From an uncultured Clostridia bacterium (GTDB lineage: Bacteria; Bacillota; Clostridia; Oscillospirales; Ruminococcaceae): 32,784 nt of DNA. Below are positions 17,794 to 25,712 of this stretch, piece after piece; the stretch's first letter is position 1, and each line of letters opens with the position of its first letter. Location: NCBI GenBank assembly GCA_947626755.1, contig CANQTP010000028.1, forward strand, positions 1 through 32,784. Direction: 5' to 3'. The notes beneath the pieces are model-generated. The model was not told the DNA's origin. It saw only the letters and a list, made by a program, of their open reading frames with translations, and did no database searches. A program made the translations under genes and the position numbers.

Positions 17794-18049
17794 TGTTAAA
17801 TCCCCCTGTTTTTGAAAATTCAATAATAAGGTGAGCGGTCGAACGTATTATCTCCAAAAAATTATCTACTTCCGATCTATCAAATCCATAAACCTCTTCA
17901 ATGCTGTAATCCGGCAGATAGCAGGTCATATGATGGAAACAATCTTTTTCATCGGGTTTTTCAATGTAAACTTTTACTTTCCCGTTTTCAAGATAATCGG
18001 AATGAGTGATCTCTGTTTCATCATCAAGAGTTAAAAACGGATACATCAT
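17777..18049 (-). CDS. Small acidic partner of the DUF4160 gene, unknown
   Basis: The 90-residue protein begins MMYPFLTLDDETEITH and ends SKTGGFNNAAGL. It takes the place usually held by a DUF2442 protein next to DUF4160, but I cannot see the DUF2442 pattern. The ATG at 18049 is chosen over 18067 because GGGGA lies 8 nt before it. A consensus promoter (18098–18126) drives the pair. Confidence 0.7.
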   Translation of the reverse strand: MMYPFLTLDDETEITHSDYLENGKVKVYIEKPDEKDCFHHMTCYLPDYSIEEVYGFDRSEVDNFLEIIRSTAHLIIEFSKTGGFNNAAGL

Positions 18050-18097
18050 AATTATTTCCCCTTTCATAAGGTAAATATATTTTGTCTTGTTAAGTCA

Positions 18098-18126
18098 ATT
18101 ATATAACATTCGGAAAACAAAGTCAA
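18098..18126 (-). promoter_or_regulatory. Promoter of the DUF4160 gene pair
   Basis: Minus strand: TTGACT (18121–18126), 17-bp spacer, TATAAT (18098–18103), about 50 nt before the start at 18049. Confidence 0.8.
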
Positions 18127-18128
18127 GA

Positions 18129-18160
18129 AAAACCGTGTACGAAGATCCGCACACGGTTTT
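18129..18160. terminator. Terminator-like hairpin between divergent promoters
   Basis: A 10-bp stem AAAACCGTGT/ACACGGTTTT with a 12-nt loop has T-runs on both strands. No gene reads into it, so it may insulate the divergent promoters at 18098 and 18200. Confidence 0.5.
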
Positions 18161-18199
18161 CGCACTTCCAAAAAAATTGAAAAAAATTTCAAAAAACCC

Positions 18200-18228
18200 T
18201 TGACAAATGAAAATTTATGTGATATTAT
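18200..18228 (+). promoter_or_regulatory. Strong promoter of the clpP-like / VirD4-like operon
   Basis: A perfect TTGACA (18200–18205), 17-bp spacer and TATTAT (18223–18228). Predicted transcription start is near 18235, giving a leader of about 270 nt before the clpP-like ATG. Confidence 0.85.
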
Positions 18229-18254
18229 AGACTTACGCTTTAAGGCGCATTTTT

Positions 18255-18339
18255 GGAATTGGTATATTAAATTGAATATGTAACAGACGGGATAACTGTA
18301 TCTGTTTACAGGTCAATTTAATATGCCAATTCCTTTTTT
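18255..18339 (+). ncRNA. Long stem-loop with U-tract in the clpP-like leader (attenuator or small RNA)
   Basis: A 21-nt arm starting GGAATTGG (18255–18275) pairs with 18313–18333 at 20 of 21 positions as Watson-Crick pairs plus one G·U. A 37-nt loop contains a second short hairpin (CTGTA/TACAG). Six T follow directly at 18334. Together with the promoter at 18200 this would give a discrete RNA of about 105 nt if it terminates, or an attenuator controlling the downstream genes if it does not. The long bubble-containing stem recalls 6S-type shapes, but size and sequence do not support calling it 6S RNA. Confidence 0.6.
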
Positions 18340-18375
18340 GTACCTTGAAAACCGAATATAAGCTTACCGGCAGCC

Positions 18376-18449
18376 GACCATAAAGTGTGCAAAAATCAGG
18401 CAAAACCTGCATATATGCGGTTTTGCACAGATTTTCCGCACTTTAATGA
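18376..18449 (+). repeat. Long palindromic leader element, copy B
   Basis: This 74-nt segment is the counterpart of copy A (4849–4928). Arms AAAGTG/CACTTT, AAAATC/GATTTT and GCAAAACC/GGTTTTGC surround a self-complementary GCATATATGC tip. The inner stem is perfect here and slightly weaker in copy A. It lies 55 nt before the clpP-like start, downstream of the U-tract stem-loop. Confidence 0.65.
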
Positions 18450-18504
18450 TAGATAAGCATAAACACGACCGAAAAAACACAGTAAATGAGAAAGGGTAGA
18501 TGTT

Positions 18505-19086
18505 ATGAACACAGTATCTTACGTTTCCGAGACAGCAAAGGGCTTACAGACCATTCCCGTGGCAAGCACACTGCTTTCCGACAGGAAAATTTTCCTTGAC
18601 GATGAGATAACTCCCGAACTTGCAGTGTCTTTCATTCAGGCGATGATGTTCCTTTCCAAGACAAACGAACCCATAAATATCTACATCAATTCCCCCGGCG
18701 GCGAAGTAAATTCCGGTCTGGCAATTTACGATACGATCCGCGGCTGCAAGAACGAGATAAACATTTACTGCGTCGGCGCAGCTTCAAGCATGGCTGCGGT
18801 GATCCTTGCAGCAGGACAGAAAGGCAGACGGTTCATTCTCCCCCACAGCAAAGTGATGATACACGAAGTTCTGCTGGGGAAAGGCGTTGCAGGCTCTGCA
18901 ACTTCCATTTCCAAGCTGTCAGAATCCATCATGGAGACCCGCGACATTGTCAACGGCATACTCGCCGAACACACGGGAAAGTCCATTGACGAAATAAACG
19001 AAGCAACTTCCTTCGACAATGTGATGAACGCAGAACAAGCCGTTGAGTTCGGCATCTGCGACAGCATAACCAATAGTATCCTCTGA
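18505..19086 (+). CDS. ClpP-type serine peptidase (paralog, accessory context)
   Basis: The 193-residue protein aligns with ClpP throughout. The catalytic triad is intact: Ser95 in GAASSMAA, His120 in KVMIHEV and Asp171 in TSFDNVMNAEQA. The oligomerisation and substrate-binding region INSPGGEVNSG is present. The usual housekeeping partner (clpX) is absent; instead a VirD4/TraG-like ATPase follows 141 nt downstream. AAAGGG lies 8 nt before the ATG. It could be a second ClpP that works with a dedicated unfoldase, or an element-borne peptidase. Prohead proteases share the fold, but the sequence is closer to true ClpP. Confidence 0.88.
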   Translation: MNTVSYVSETAKGLQTIPVASTLLSDRKIFLDDEITPELAVSFIQAMMFLSKTNEPINIYINSPGGEVNSGLAIYDTIRGCKNEINIYCVGAASSMAAVILAAGQKGRRFILPHSKVMIHEVLLGKGVAGSATSISKLSESIMETRDIVNGILAEHTGKSIDEINEATSFDNVMNAEQAVEFGICDSITNSIL

Positions 19087-19123
19087 GAAAAAGTCCATTC
19101 CCGAAACGAAAGGAGAGTTTAAA

Positions 19124-19138
19124 ATGATGAATAATTGA
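19124..19138 (+). CDS. Possible leader mini-ORF (Met-Met-Asn-Asn)
   Basis: AAAGGAG stands 7 nt before ATGATGAATAATTGA, a four-codon frame. Its TGA overlaps a TTG (19135–19137) that opens the frame of the VirD4-like gene, a layout typical of termination–reinitiation. It may be a translational coupling device or the relic of a deleted gene start. Confidence 0.35.
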   Translation: MMNN

Positions 19139-19227
19139 AACGGAACAGACCCGGTAAAGCGTTTCCCCTAACAAACGACGGATCGGATACACAGCCCGTG
19201 AAACCAAAAAACAAGGAGGAATTTTTT

Positions 19228-20562
19228 ATGCTGAACATATACGATATATACGACCTATACGACATATACGACCCCAAAGACGACAGAGAAGCTGAAACTC
19301 AAAAAGACAATGAAAACCGCCAAAAAGCTGCCGAGGATTTCGCAAACGGAAAGCTCGTTATTGCCAAGGACTGCGTTTACAGTCTCAACGACTATGAAAC
19401 CAAACTTAACAATAACGTAATAGTTGTGGGAGGAAGCGGCACAGGCAAGACCCGCACCATCGTTACCCCGAACATTCACGAAGCGGTGGGAAGCTACATC
19501 ATTTCCGACCCGAAAGGAAATCTGCACAAGAAGTACGGCTCTTTCCTGAAAAAGAAAGGCTACAAGATACAGGTGATGGATTTTACCCACCCCGAAAGAT
19601 CCGCTCACTACAACCCCATGTTCCACATCAGAACCAGTCAGGACATTCTGAAAATGGTGTCCCTGATAGTTGATGAGGAAAAAAGCTGCCGCACGGATCC
19701 GTTCTGGGATCAGATGACTATGATCTACCTTGCCGCAATTATAGGGTACATGGTCGAAACCGACTATAAGCCCTTTGATTTCAAGAACATACTCAGCCTT
19801 ATGGCAGAGGGTATGCGTGACGGTGATGACGATTGTGACAGCGAACACAATTCCGCACTTGCAAGAAGATTCAGCGAACTCAGAAGAACCCGCCCCGACA
19901 GCTGGGCCTGCAGTCAGTTTGACAGCGCAAACGCTGCTCCCAACAGGACATACAACACCATACGTGCAACTCTTGCGGCGAAGTTCGCCACCTTTGACAC
20001 CAACGAGGTCAGGACAATGATGAGCGGCAACGACTTTGACTTTTCCGCTCTCGGAAAGGAAAAGACTGCGCTTTTCGTCATAGTCAGCGACACCGACCGC
20101 TCCATGGACAGTCTGGTGAATCTCTTCTTCACACAGGCAATGCAGGAACTCTGCACCTATGCCGACAGCGAATGTCCCGACAGCCGTCTGCCTGTTCCAG
20201 TGCGGTTCATTCTTGACGATTTCGCCACCAACTGCCGCATAGACGGATTCCCGAGAATAATCTCCACCATACGCTCCAGAGGCGTTTCCACAATGCTTAT
20301 GGTGCAGTCCGAAGCGCAGCTTGCGGTGGGCTACGGCGCAGACGGAAACACCATCATTTCCAACTGTGACACCTACGTTTACCTTGGCGGAAATGATGTA
20401 TCCACTGCAATTGCCGTCAGCGAACGCTGCGACCGTTCGTTAAAACAGGTGCTGAATATGCCTGTGGGCAGCTGCTGGGTATTCAGACGGGGTTCACAGC
20501 CCGTTTACACAACTACCACCGATCCCGTAAGGTGTATCGAAGAAATGGAGAAGGCAGGATAA
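19228..20562 (+). CDS. Soluble VirD4/TraG-like ATPase (type IV coupling protein family)
   Basis: The 444-residue protein has Walker A GGSGTGKT (68–75), SDPKGNLHKKYG, Walker B ILDDFATN (D330/D331, where VirD4 proteins usually have DE) and the TraG-type tail MVQSEAQL…ISNCDTYVYLG. It lacks the N-terminal transmembrane helices of coupling proteins and instead begins with a Tyr-Asp repeat (IYDIYDLYDIYD). The ATG at 19228 has AGGAGG 8 nt upstream; the frame is open back to a TTG at 19135, so an extended form is possible. No relaxase or other T4SS gene is in the window. It forms an operon with the ClpP-like gene and ends at the terminator at 20572. Confidence 0.85.
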   Translation: MLNIYDIYDLYDIYDPKDDREAETQKDNENRQKAAEDFANGKLVIAKDCVYSLNDYETKLNNNVIVVGGSGTGKTRTIVTPNIHEAVGSYIISDPKGNLHKKYGSFLKKKGYKIQVMDFTHPERSAHYNPMFHIRTSQDILKMVSLIVDEEKSCRTDPFWDQMTMIYLAAIIGYMVETDYKPFDFKNILSLMAEGMRDGDDDCDSEHNSALARRFSELRRTRPDSWACSQFDSANAAPNRTYNTIRATLAAKFATFDTNEVRTMMSGNDFDFSALGKEKTALFVIVSDTDRSMDSLVNLFFTQAMQELCTYADSECPDSRLPVPVRFILDDFATNCRIDGFPRIISTIRSRGVSTMLMVQSEAQLAVGYGADGNTIISNCDTYVYLGGNDVSTAIAVSERCDRSLKQVLNMPVGSCWVFRRGSQPVYTTTTDPVRCIEEMEKAG

Positions 20563-20571
20563 ACCTGCCCC

Positions 20572-20608
20572 AACCCCTGATTTGGAAACAGATCAGGGGT
20601 TTTCTTTT
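20572..20608. terminator. Bidirectional terminator between convergent genes
   Basis: A 10-bp stem AACCCCTGAT/ATCAGGGGTT with a 10-nt loop is followed by TTCTTTT on the plus strand. It closes the VirD4-like gene, and from the other side lies directly after the LRR protein stop. Confidence 0.85.
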
Positions 20609-21791
20609 ATTCGGCTGTTACGGTGAACGACCTTGAGTGTTTCCCCGAAACATATTCGCCGTCTATGTAGTCAAGCGATGCAAGGATAAACCTGTATTTC
20701 TCCCCGCTTTCAACATCTTCAACAGTACACTGCTCCGTCCGCACGCTCTTGTACTCCTTGTATTTTTCGCTTTCGCTGTCATACATATAAACTCGGTAAC
20801 CGTCCGCGCCGTCCACAGTGTTCCATTTCAGAACGATCTTTCCGCTGCTTTTTGATACATTCACTTTGTCGGGCGCGGGAAGATCCTTTCCCGAAGCGGC
20901 AGCGGCATAATTGCAGTATATGCCGTTATCTTCCGCAAATCTTGCGCCGTCCGTATTCCTTACAGCCGTTATCGTTCCGCCGTTCTGGGTTATTGTTCCG
21001 ACTATTTCGGAGTAATTCCCGTCTTCCTCGTCCCAGACGGAAATATAGAGCTTGCTGTTCCCCGATGCCCTGACATACCGTCCGACACCCGTTTTTGAAG
21101 TGCTGCCGTACATATATCCGAAAACGTGACTTCCGACGATCTCCGCCGATGCGGGTATCTCCAAACTTTCCAGTGCTGAACAATTTACAAAAACGTCATT
21201 GTAAAGCGTTCCCGTGCCTGCGGGAAGGTTTATTGAACTCAACTTTATACATTCCGAAAATGCACAGCCCCCAAGCATATCAAGAGAAGCTTCACTGTCC
21301 GAAAAATCGACCGTTTTCAGCGAGGTGCAGTTTGAAAATGCGTAACTGCCTATCCCGCCGTTTAAATCGGCATTCCCCACGCTGCCGCCGAAAGTGACAG
21401 TTTGCAGCGAAGTGCAGGCAAAGAACGCCGCATCTCCGATGCCGCCTATACTGCCCTTGAAAGTTACGGTCTTTAAGTTCGGACAGAAAGCAAAAGCCTG
21501 CTTGTCCACCCAGTACCAACAGCTTTCGGGGAAGGTAACTCCCGTAATATCCTTATTCCCGAAGAACGCCTTATTCCCTATCCATGTTACTCCGCTCGGG
21601 ATAGTGATGTCTCCGCCGTCTCCCTCGTAGCCTGAAATGTAGCTGTCTCCGTCACTGTCGGTCTTGATTATGAATCCGTCCTCATCGGCGTAAACGGTCA
21701 GTTCCCCGCCGTTATTTTCCGCGGGGAATATGAACATTCCCGCCGCGAAAGCTGCCGCAAGGACAGCTCCGAGAAATTTCCTGAGTTTCAT
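20607..21791 (-). CDS. Secreted BspA-type leucine-rich repeat protein with C-terminal Fn3 domain
   Basis: The 394-residue protein has a signal peptide (KLRKFLGAVLAAAFAAG…), about five LRR_5-type repeats such as AFAFCPNLKTVTFKG and YAFSNCTSLKTVDFSD (about 60–240), and a Fn3 domain at about 300–394 (KIVLKWNTVDGADGYRVYMY). Its Fn3 resembles those of the giant protein at 6678–10571. No cell-wall anchor is seen. The ATG at 21791 follows GGAGG 7 nt upstream; a more distal ATG would place the signal peptide internally. Such proteins usually mediate adhesion or protein binding. It is the last gene of the minus-strand series. Confidence 0.85.
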   Translation of the reverse strand: MKLRKFLGAVLAAAFAAGMFIFPAENNGGELTVYADEDGFIIKTDSDGDSYISGYEGDGGDITIPSGVTWIGNKAFFGNKDITGVTFPESCWYWVDKQAFAFCPNLKTVTFKGSIGGIGDAAFFACTSLQTVTFGGSVGNADLNGGIGSYAFSNCTSLKTVDFSDSEASLDMLGGCAFSECIKLSSINLPAGTGTLYNDVFVNCSALESLEIPASAEIVGSHVFGYMYGSTSKTGVGRYVRASGNSKLYISVWDEEDGNYSEIVGTITQNGGTITAVRNTDGARFAEDNGIYCNYAAAASGKDLPAPDKVNVSKSSGKIVLKWNTVDGADGYRVYMYDSESEKYKEYKSVRTEQCTVEDVESGEKYRFILASLDYIDGEYVSGKHSRSFTVTAE

Positions 21792-21837
21792 ACTTTCCTC
21801 CGCAAATTTAACGCTGAAACGAGAGTTTCCCCGCAAT

Positions 21838-22422
21838 TCAGCCGAGATTTTCAAGAAGCGCTTCCTCTGCCTTTTCAGGCTCGTTTCCCATTATGAAATA
21901 CGCATATGAACCTTCCGTTCCGACTATTGCCGCTCCCGCACGTTCCACATCATCGGGGTAGAAAGCGTCCTGCTCCTGCGCCTTCTTCTTGCGCGCTTCA
22001 AGATCGGCTTTTGCCGAGGAAACATCGTCCGCTTCAATAACTATCATCTCTGTGAGATTTGCGCTCATGGGACACTGCATTACTGCAATATCCTTGTAAT
22101 TTGCATTTTCCGTGTCAAGCAGGAAAAAGTCCGCAATAAAGTCCTTGTCCGTAACGGGCTCCATAACAGGCCATGCAAGTCCTTCAATGGACGTCTGCAC
22201 CGCATCAAGAAGCGGGCTTACTGTCGTTTCTTCACTGTCCGTTGCTTTTCCGCTTTCGGTGTCGGAAACAGTTTCCGTATCATCGGTAACGGCGGGAACG
22301 TCCGAAGCGGTGGTCGCGGCTGTAGTTTCCTGAGTGTCGGAACTGTCGTTTCCGCAGGCGGAAAATCCCGCCGTGCAAATGCTTAAAGCCGCTGCAAGAG
22401 CAGCAATTTTTCTGAATTTCAT
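21838..22422 (-). CDS. DUF4358 lipoprotein
   Basis: The 194-residue lipoprotein has a lipobox FSAC (Cys23), a Thr/Ser/Asp/Glu-rich linker (about 25–65) and a DUF4358 domain, with the recognisable CPMSANLTEMIVIEADD stretch. DUF4358 lipoproteins commonly accompany MBOAT and DHHW genes, as here, and probably assist acylation of an extracellular polymer. It begins 18 nt after the DHHW gene, with GAAAGGAA as ribosome binding site. Confidence 0.85.
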   Translation of the reverse strand: MKFRKIAALAAALSICTAGFSACGNDSSDTQETTAATTASDVPAVTDDTETVSDTESGKATDSEETTVSPLLDAVQTSIEGLAWPVMEPVTDKDFIADFFLLDTENANYKDIAVMQCPMSANLTEMIVIEADDVSSAKADLEARKKKAQEQDAFYPDDVERAGAAIVGTEGSYAYFIMGNEPEKAEEALLENLG

Positions 22423-22440
22423 ATTAAAAATTCCTTTCTT

Positions 22441-24186
22441 TTATTCTGTAATTTCCGTGTTTTCCGTGATCTCCGCCGTTTCCGTGACTGTTTCCGAAGT
22501 TTCGGGAACGGTGGTAGTCTGCGGCGGTTCTGCAGCGGGAACTGTAGTAGTCGTTTCTGCTGCTTTTTCTGTGACTTTGGAAGTCTCCGTTTTCTTTTCT
22601 GCCATTTCGGAAAAAGTTCCTGAAGCGGTTTTCTGCGTTTCCGCTTTTGAAGTAACGGGAGTGGAAGCTGCCGCAGGCGCAACTGTTGTCGTTACCGCGG
22701 GAGTTCTTCCCTGAGTCAGCATTCTTTCGTAATATTTTACCGTTGAACGGGTAGTTGCATGAAAAGTATTGTTTGCAAAAAGCAGGTCGGTTATGCCTTT
22801 TTCTTTGAGATAATCTTCGGCATTGTAGGTGAAGTAACGCATATCCATGATATAGATGTCCTCAAAAGAACCGAACAGGAACTGGGGAAGAGCGTTGCCG
22901 TAGCTGTCCTTGAAAATCGCCAGCCGCCTGCCGTTTCCTGTGGAAGTGTGGATATGTGTTATCTTGGCATCTCCGCCCATGAATGTACAGTAAAGCGAAG
23001 ACTTGCTTTTTGAAAAATCAAGGAAGAAATCCGCATTTATCGGGTCGGACATACCGAGGATAGCGTTTCCGTCTCCGAGAATGTAATTGTAATATGTTAC
23101 CTTGTAGTCGATATTTTTGGGAACATAGTAAACAAAATCTTCGGGATTGTTCTTTATCTCAATGTCCTGCGTGTAGCCGTACATAGTTCCCACATAACCT
23201 TCAACGGTGCGCATATCATACTCTGCGGTGGAAAGTTCGGTAAACGGCACATCTGCCGCTTCCGCAAATGCTCTTGCCGCATAATATGCTCCCAGAGAAG
23301 TCCAGTGATGATCTGTGCGGAAATAGATATTTTCGTTGGTGTGGAGCTGCAAAGCCGAATATGCGTCAACGGAAACAACATCTTCCGAAAGGTGAGAGTA
23401 GATGTTTTCAATATTGTCAAGCTGACTTGCATTATACGGCGAAATGCTTTCGGGACAGTAAAATTCCGACGATGTGGGAACGACCATGCAGTAAACGTTC
23501 ACCTTGTCTCCAAGAGCTTTTTTATACTTTTCTATAACCTGCGCATACGCTTCTCCAACGGAAAAATTCCCGCCGTAAAGCATCAGCGCACGATTTCCCA
23601 CAACTGCAATGCCGTTGTTGAGGATATTCACATTGTCGTCCTCGGGAGGCGGCTCGGTCTCCTCCGTGACATGCGTCGTTTCGGTGACAGGAGCGGCAGT
23701 TTCAACTGCGGAAACATCAGCCGCAGGCGGAGCAGCAGCTTCGGCAGCGGCTGCGGCGGTCACTTCGGTGACAGGCTCGGCTGCCGTTTCTGTAACAGGC
23801 GGTTCGATCTGTATTTCCTCCGCTTCAACTATTGCAACGTTATGGAGCTTTATGTCATTTGAGCGGAATCCCGTAAACTCCTGAAGTCTTGCCGCTGTTA
23901 CCATAAGATCGTCCCGCATGGGAACATTGTCTCTGAAAAACAGGGTAACATCGTCCATAAAGCTGCCGTTCAGGACAGCTCCCACAGTGATCTCGGGGAA
24001 TTTTGCAAGTTTTCTCTGCTCAAGCTGTGATTCATCGCTTCTCGGCATGAAAAGTATTGCGGCAGCCATTGCCGCAAAGAACACCGAAATTACCGCAACA
24101 TACACTATATCCGAATTGCGCTTCTTTTTTCTGTCGGTAGTCTGATACCTTGAAAGCGTTTTCAGCTCCGCCGATCGTTTTTTCAT
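22441..24186 (-). CDS. DHHW/AlgX-like acyltransferase partner, membrane anchored
   Basis: The 581-residue protein has one N-terminal transmembrane helix (about 27–47) and an extracytoplasmic SGNH-like domain. Key residues are the DHHW motif at 292–295 (YFRTDHHWTSLGAYYAAR) and Asp427–Ser428 in FKDSYGN. Such proteins pair with an MBOAT to O-acetylate cell-surface polysaccharide. Two low-complexity blocks are odd: a Thr/Ala/Pro/Glu-rich insertion at about 125–185, which splits the N-terminal part from the catalytic domain, and a Thr/Glu/Ala-rich tail (about 490–581). It starts 20 nt after the MBOAT gene. Confidence 0.88.
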   Translation of the reverse strand: MKKRSAELKTLSRYQTTDRKKKRNSDIVYVAVISVFFAAMAAAILFMPRSDESQLEQRKLAKFPEITVGAVLNGSFMDDVTLFFRDNVPMRDDLMVTAARLQEFTGFRSNDIKLHNVAIVEAEEIQIEPPVTETAAEPVTEVTAAAAAEAAAPPAADVSAVETAAPVTETTHVTEETEPPPEDDNVNILNNGIAVVGNRALMLYGGNFSVGEAYAQVIEKYKKALGDKVNVYCMVVPTSSEFYCPESISPYNASQLDNIENIYSHLSEDVVSVDAYSALQLHTNENIYFRTDHHWTSLGAYYAARAFAEAADVPFTELSTAEYDMRTVEGYVGTMYGYTQDIEIKNNPEDFVYYVPKNIDYKVTYYNYILGDGNAILGMSDPINADFFLDFSKSKSSLYCTFMGGDAKITHIHTSTGNGRRLAIFKDSYGNALPQFLFGSFEDIYIMDMRYFTYNAEDYLKEKGITDLLFANNTFHATTRSTVKYYERMLTQGRTPAVTTTVAPAAASTPVTSKAETQKTASGTFSEMAEKKTETSKVTEKAAETTTTVPAAEPPQTTTVPETSETVTETAEITENTEITE

Positions 24187-24206
24187 CTGCCGATCTGCCT
24201 TTCTGT

Positions 24207-25679
24207 TTAAAATCTGAAATACAGGAACGGATTATTCGTTCCGCTTATCAGTAAAAGTGTGCTTACCGTCAGCAGCAGCACCGAAGCCGCCGCTTTTCCG
24301 AAGGTGAACGCCGCCGCTGCCGCTCCGCTCTTTGCTTTCAGGGAATTTTCATATCCCTTGCGGATCAGCTTTCCTATCGGCAGCGAACATATCACCGCCG
24401 CAATAAGCAGGTAAAGATTTCCTGTAAAAGCGTTCTGTGCCACAATATCGTAAAGCGCATTTCCCGATGCGCCAAAGATAATTTTCACAAATTTGCCCAG
24501 TCTGCCTATATCCTCAAAGTAGAATATTCCCCAGCCAAATACTATTAGTATAATACTGTATATATGAAGAAATACTTTTGGTATTTTATCTGCAATTTTC
24601 AACAAAGTGTATTTTTCAAAAATAATAATAACTCCGAAATAAAGTCCCCAGAGAACGAAATTCCAGCTTGCGCCGTGCCAGAGTCCCGTAAGGAACCATA
24701 CAATCGCAAGATTCAGCGGCTGATGTCGGCGATTTCCGCCCAAGGGGATATAAACGTAATCCCTGAAAAACGAACCCAGCGAAATATGCCATCTCCGCCA
24801 GAATTCCGTTATCGACCTGCTGATGTAAGGGTAATTGAAGTTCTCGTCAAAACGGAAGCCGAAGCACCGTCCCATACCGATAGCCATATCGGAATATCCC
24901 GAAAAGTCAAAATATATCTGAAAGGTGAAGGCTATCAGACCGAGCCACGCGCCCGCCGTGGAAAGTCCGTCAAGATTGCCGTCAAGGAACTGTTCCGAAA
25001 TGACCGAAAGCTGATTTGCCAGAATGACCTTCTTGCCAAGTCCGATAAAGAATCTGAAAGATCCCTCCGAAACGTCCGAAAGGGTAAGATTCCGAAAAAT
25101 TATCTCCTCCGCGATAGTTCCGTAACGGACGATAGGTCCTGCAATAAGCTGCGGGAACATGGAAATATAAAGCAGTATCAGGAACGGATTTTTCTGCGCT
25201 TTCACGTCGCCGCGGTAAACGTCCGCAAGATATGAGATCGACTGGAACGTGTAAAAGCTGATACCCACGGGCGGGATAATATCGGGAACAGGCAGGGAAA
25301 GTCCCAGCAAATTCACCGTTCCTATCAGGAATCCCGAATATTTAAACACACATATCAGCGCGATATTGAATGTAACGCCCGCCGCAAGAGCAGCCTTTGA
25401 AGGCTGCTCCTTCCGTGCGATCAGAAGTCCTGCGGCGTAGTTCACTATCACGCTGAAGATCATCAACAGTATATAGACAGGCTCGCCCCATGCGTAAAAC
25501 AGCAGGGACGCAGCTATCAATACAGCATTTGTCACCGGATTCTCGTTCGCCGAAAACCGTCCGCGGCGGTTCCTGCGGCGGAGTTTTCCGATGAACTTAT
25601 CCGCAAAGCCTGCAAACACGTATAAAATCAGCACCGCAGGCAGAAAAATATACAAGAAAAACAGGTCGGCAAAAATCAT
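24207..25679 (-). CDS. MBOAT family O-acyltransferase (AlgI/DltB-like)
   Basis: The 490-residue multi-pass protein carries the MBOAT signatures WRRWHISLGSFFRDYVYIPLGG and the active-site His in HGASWNFVLWG. It moves acyl groups across the membrane for transfer by the DHHW protein encoded next. The N-terminus MIFADLFFLYIFLP is typical, which supports the chosen ATG, although only AGAG precedes it; a strong AAAGGAG lies about 24 nt upstream, directly at the stop of the SPFH gene. No acyl carrier or polymer gene is nearby, so the modified substrate is unknown. Confidence 0.92.
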   Translation of the reverse strand: MIFADLFFLYIFLPAVLILYVFAGFADKFIGKLRRRNRRGRFSANENPVTNAVLIAASLLFYAWGEPVYILLMIFSVIVNYAAGLLIARKEQPSKAALAAGVTFNIALICVFKYSGFLIGTVNLLGLSLPVPDIIPPVGISFYTFQSISYLADVYRGDVKAQKNPFLILLYISMFPQLIAGPIVRYGTIAEEIIFRNLTLSDVSEGSFRFFIGLGKKVILANQLSVISEQFLDGNLDGLSTAGAWLGLIAFTFQIYFDFSGYSDMAIGMGRCFGFRFDENFNYPYISRSITEFWRRWHISLGSFFRDYVYIPLGGNRRHQPLNLAIVWFLTGLWHGASWNFVLWGLYFGVIIIFEKYTLLKIADKIPKVFLHIYSIILIVFGWGIFYFEDIGRLGKFVKIIFGASGNALYDIVAQNAFTGNLYLLIAAVICSLPIGKLIRKGYENSLKAKSGAAAAAFTFGKAAASVLLLTVSTLLLISGTNNPFLYFRF

Positions 25680-25712
25680 CTCTGTATACGGCTCGCAGGG
25701 AGCGCTCCTTTC

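Noticed and set aside
18255-18339. 6S RNA
   Set aside because: The stem-loop is too short and lacks the typical central bubble with flanking closing stems; an attenuator or small RNA is a safer call.
18505-20562. Complete integrative conjugative element or prophage
   Set aside because: Only a ClpP-like peptidase and a VirD4-like ATPase are present; no integrase, relaxase, capsid or other T4SS gene and no attachment site was found.
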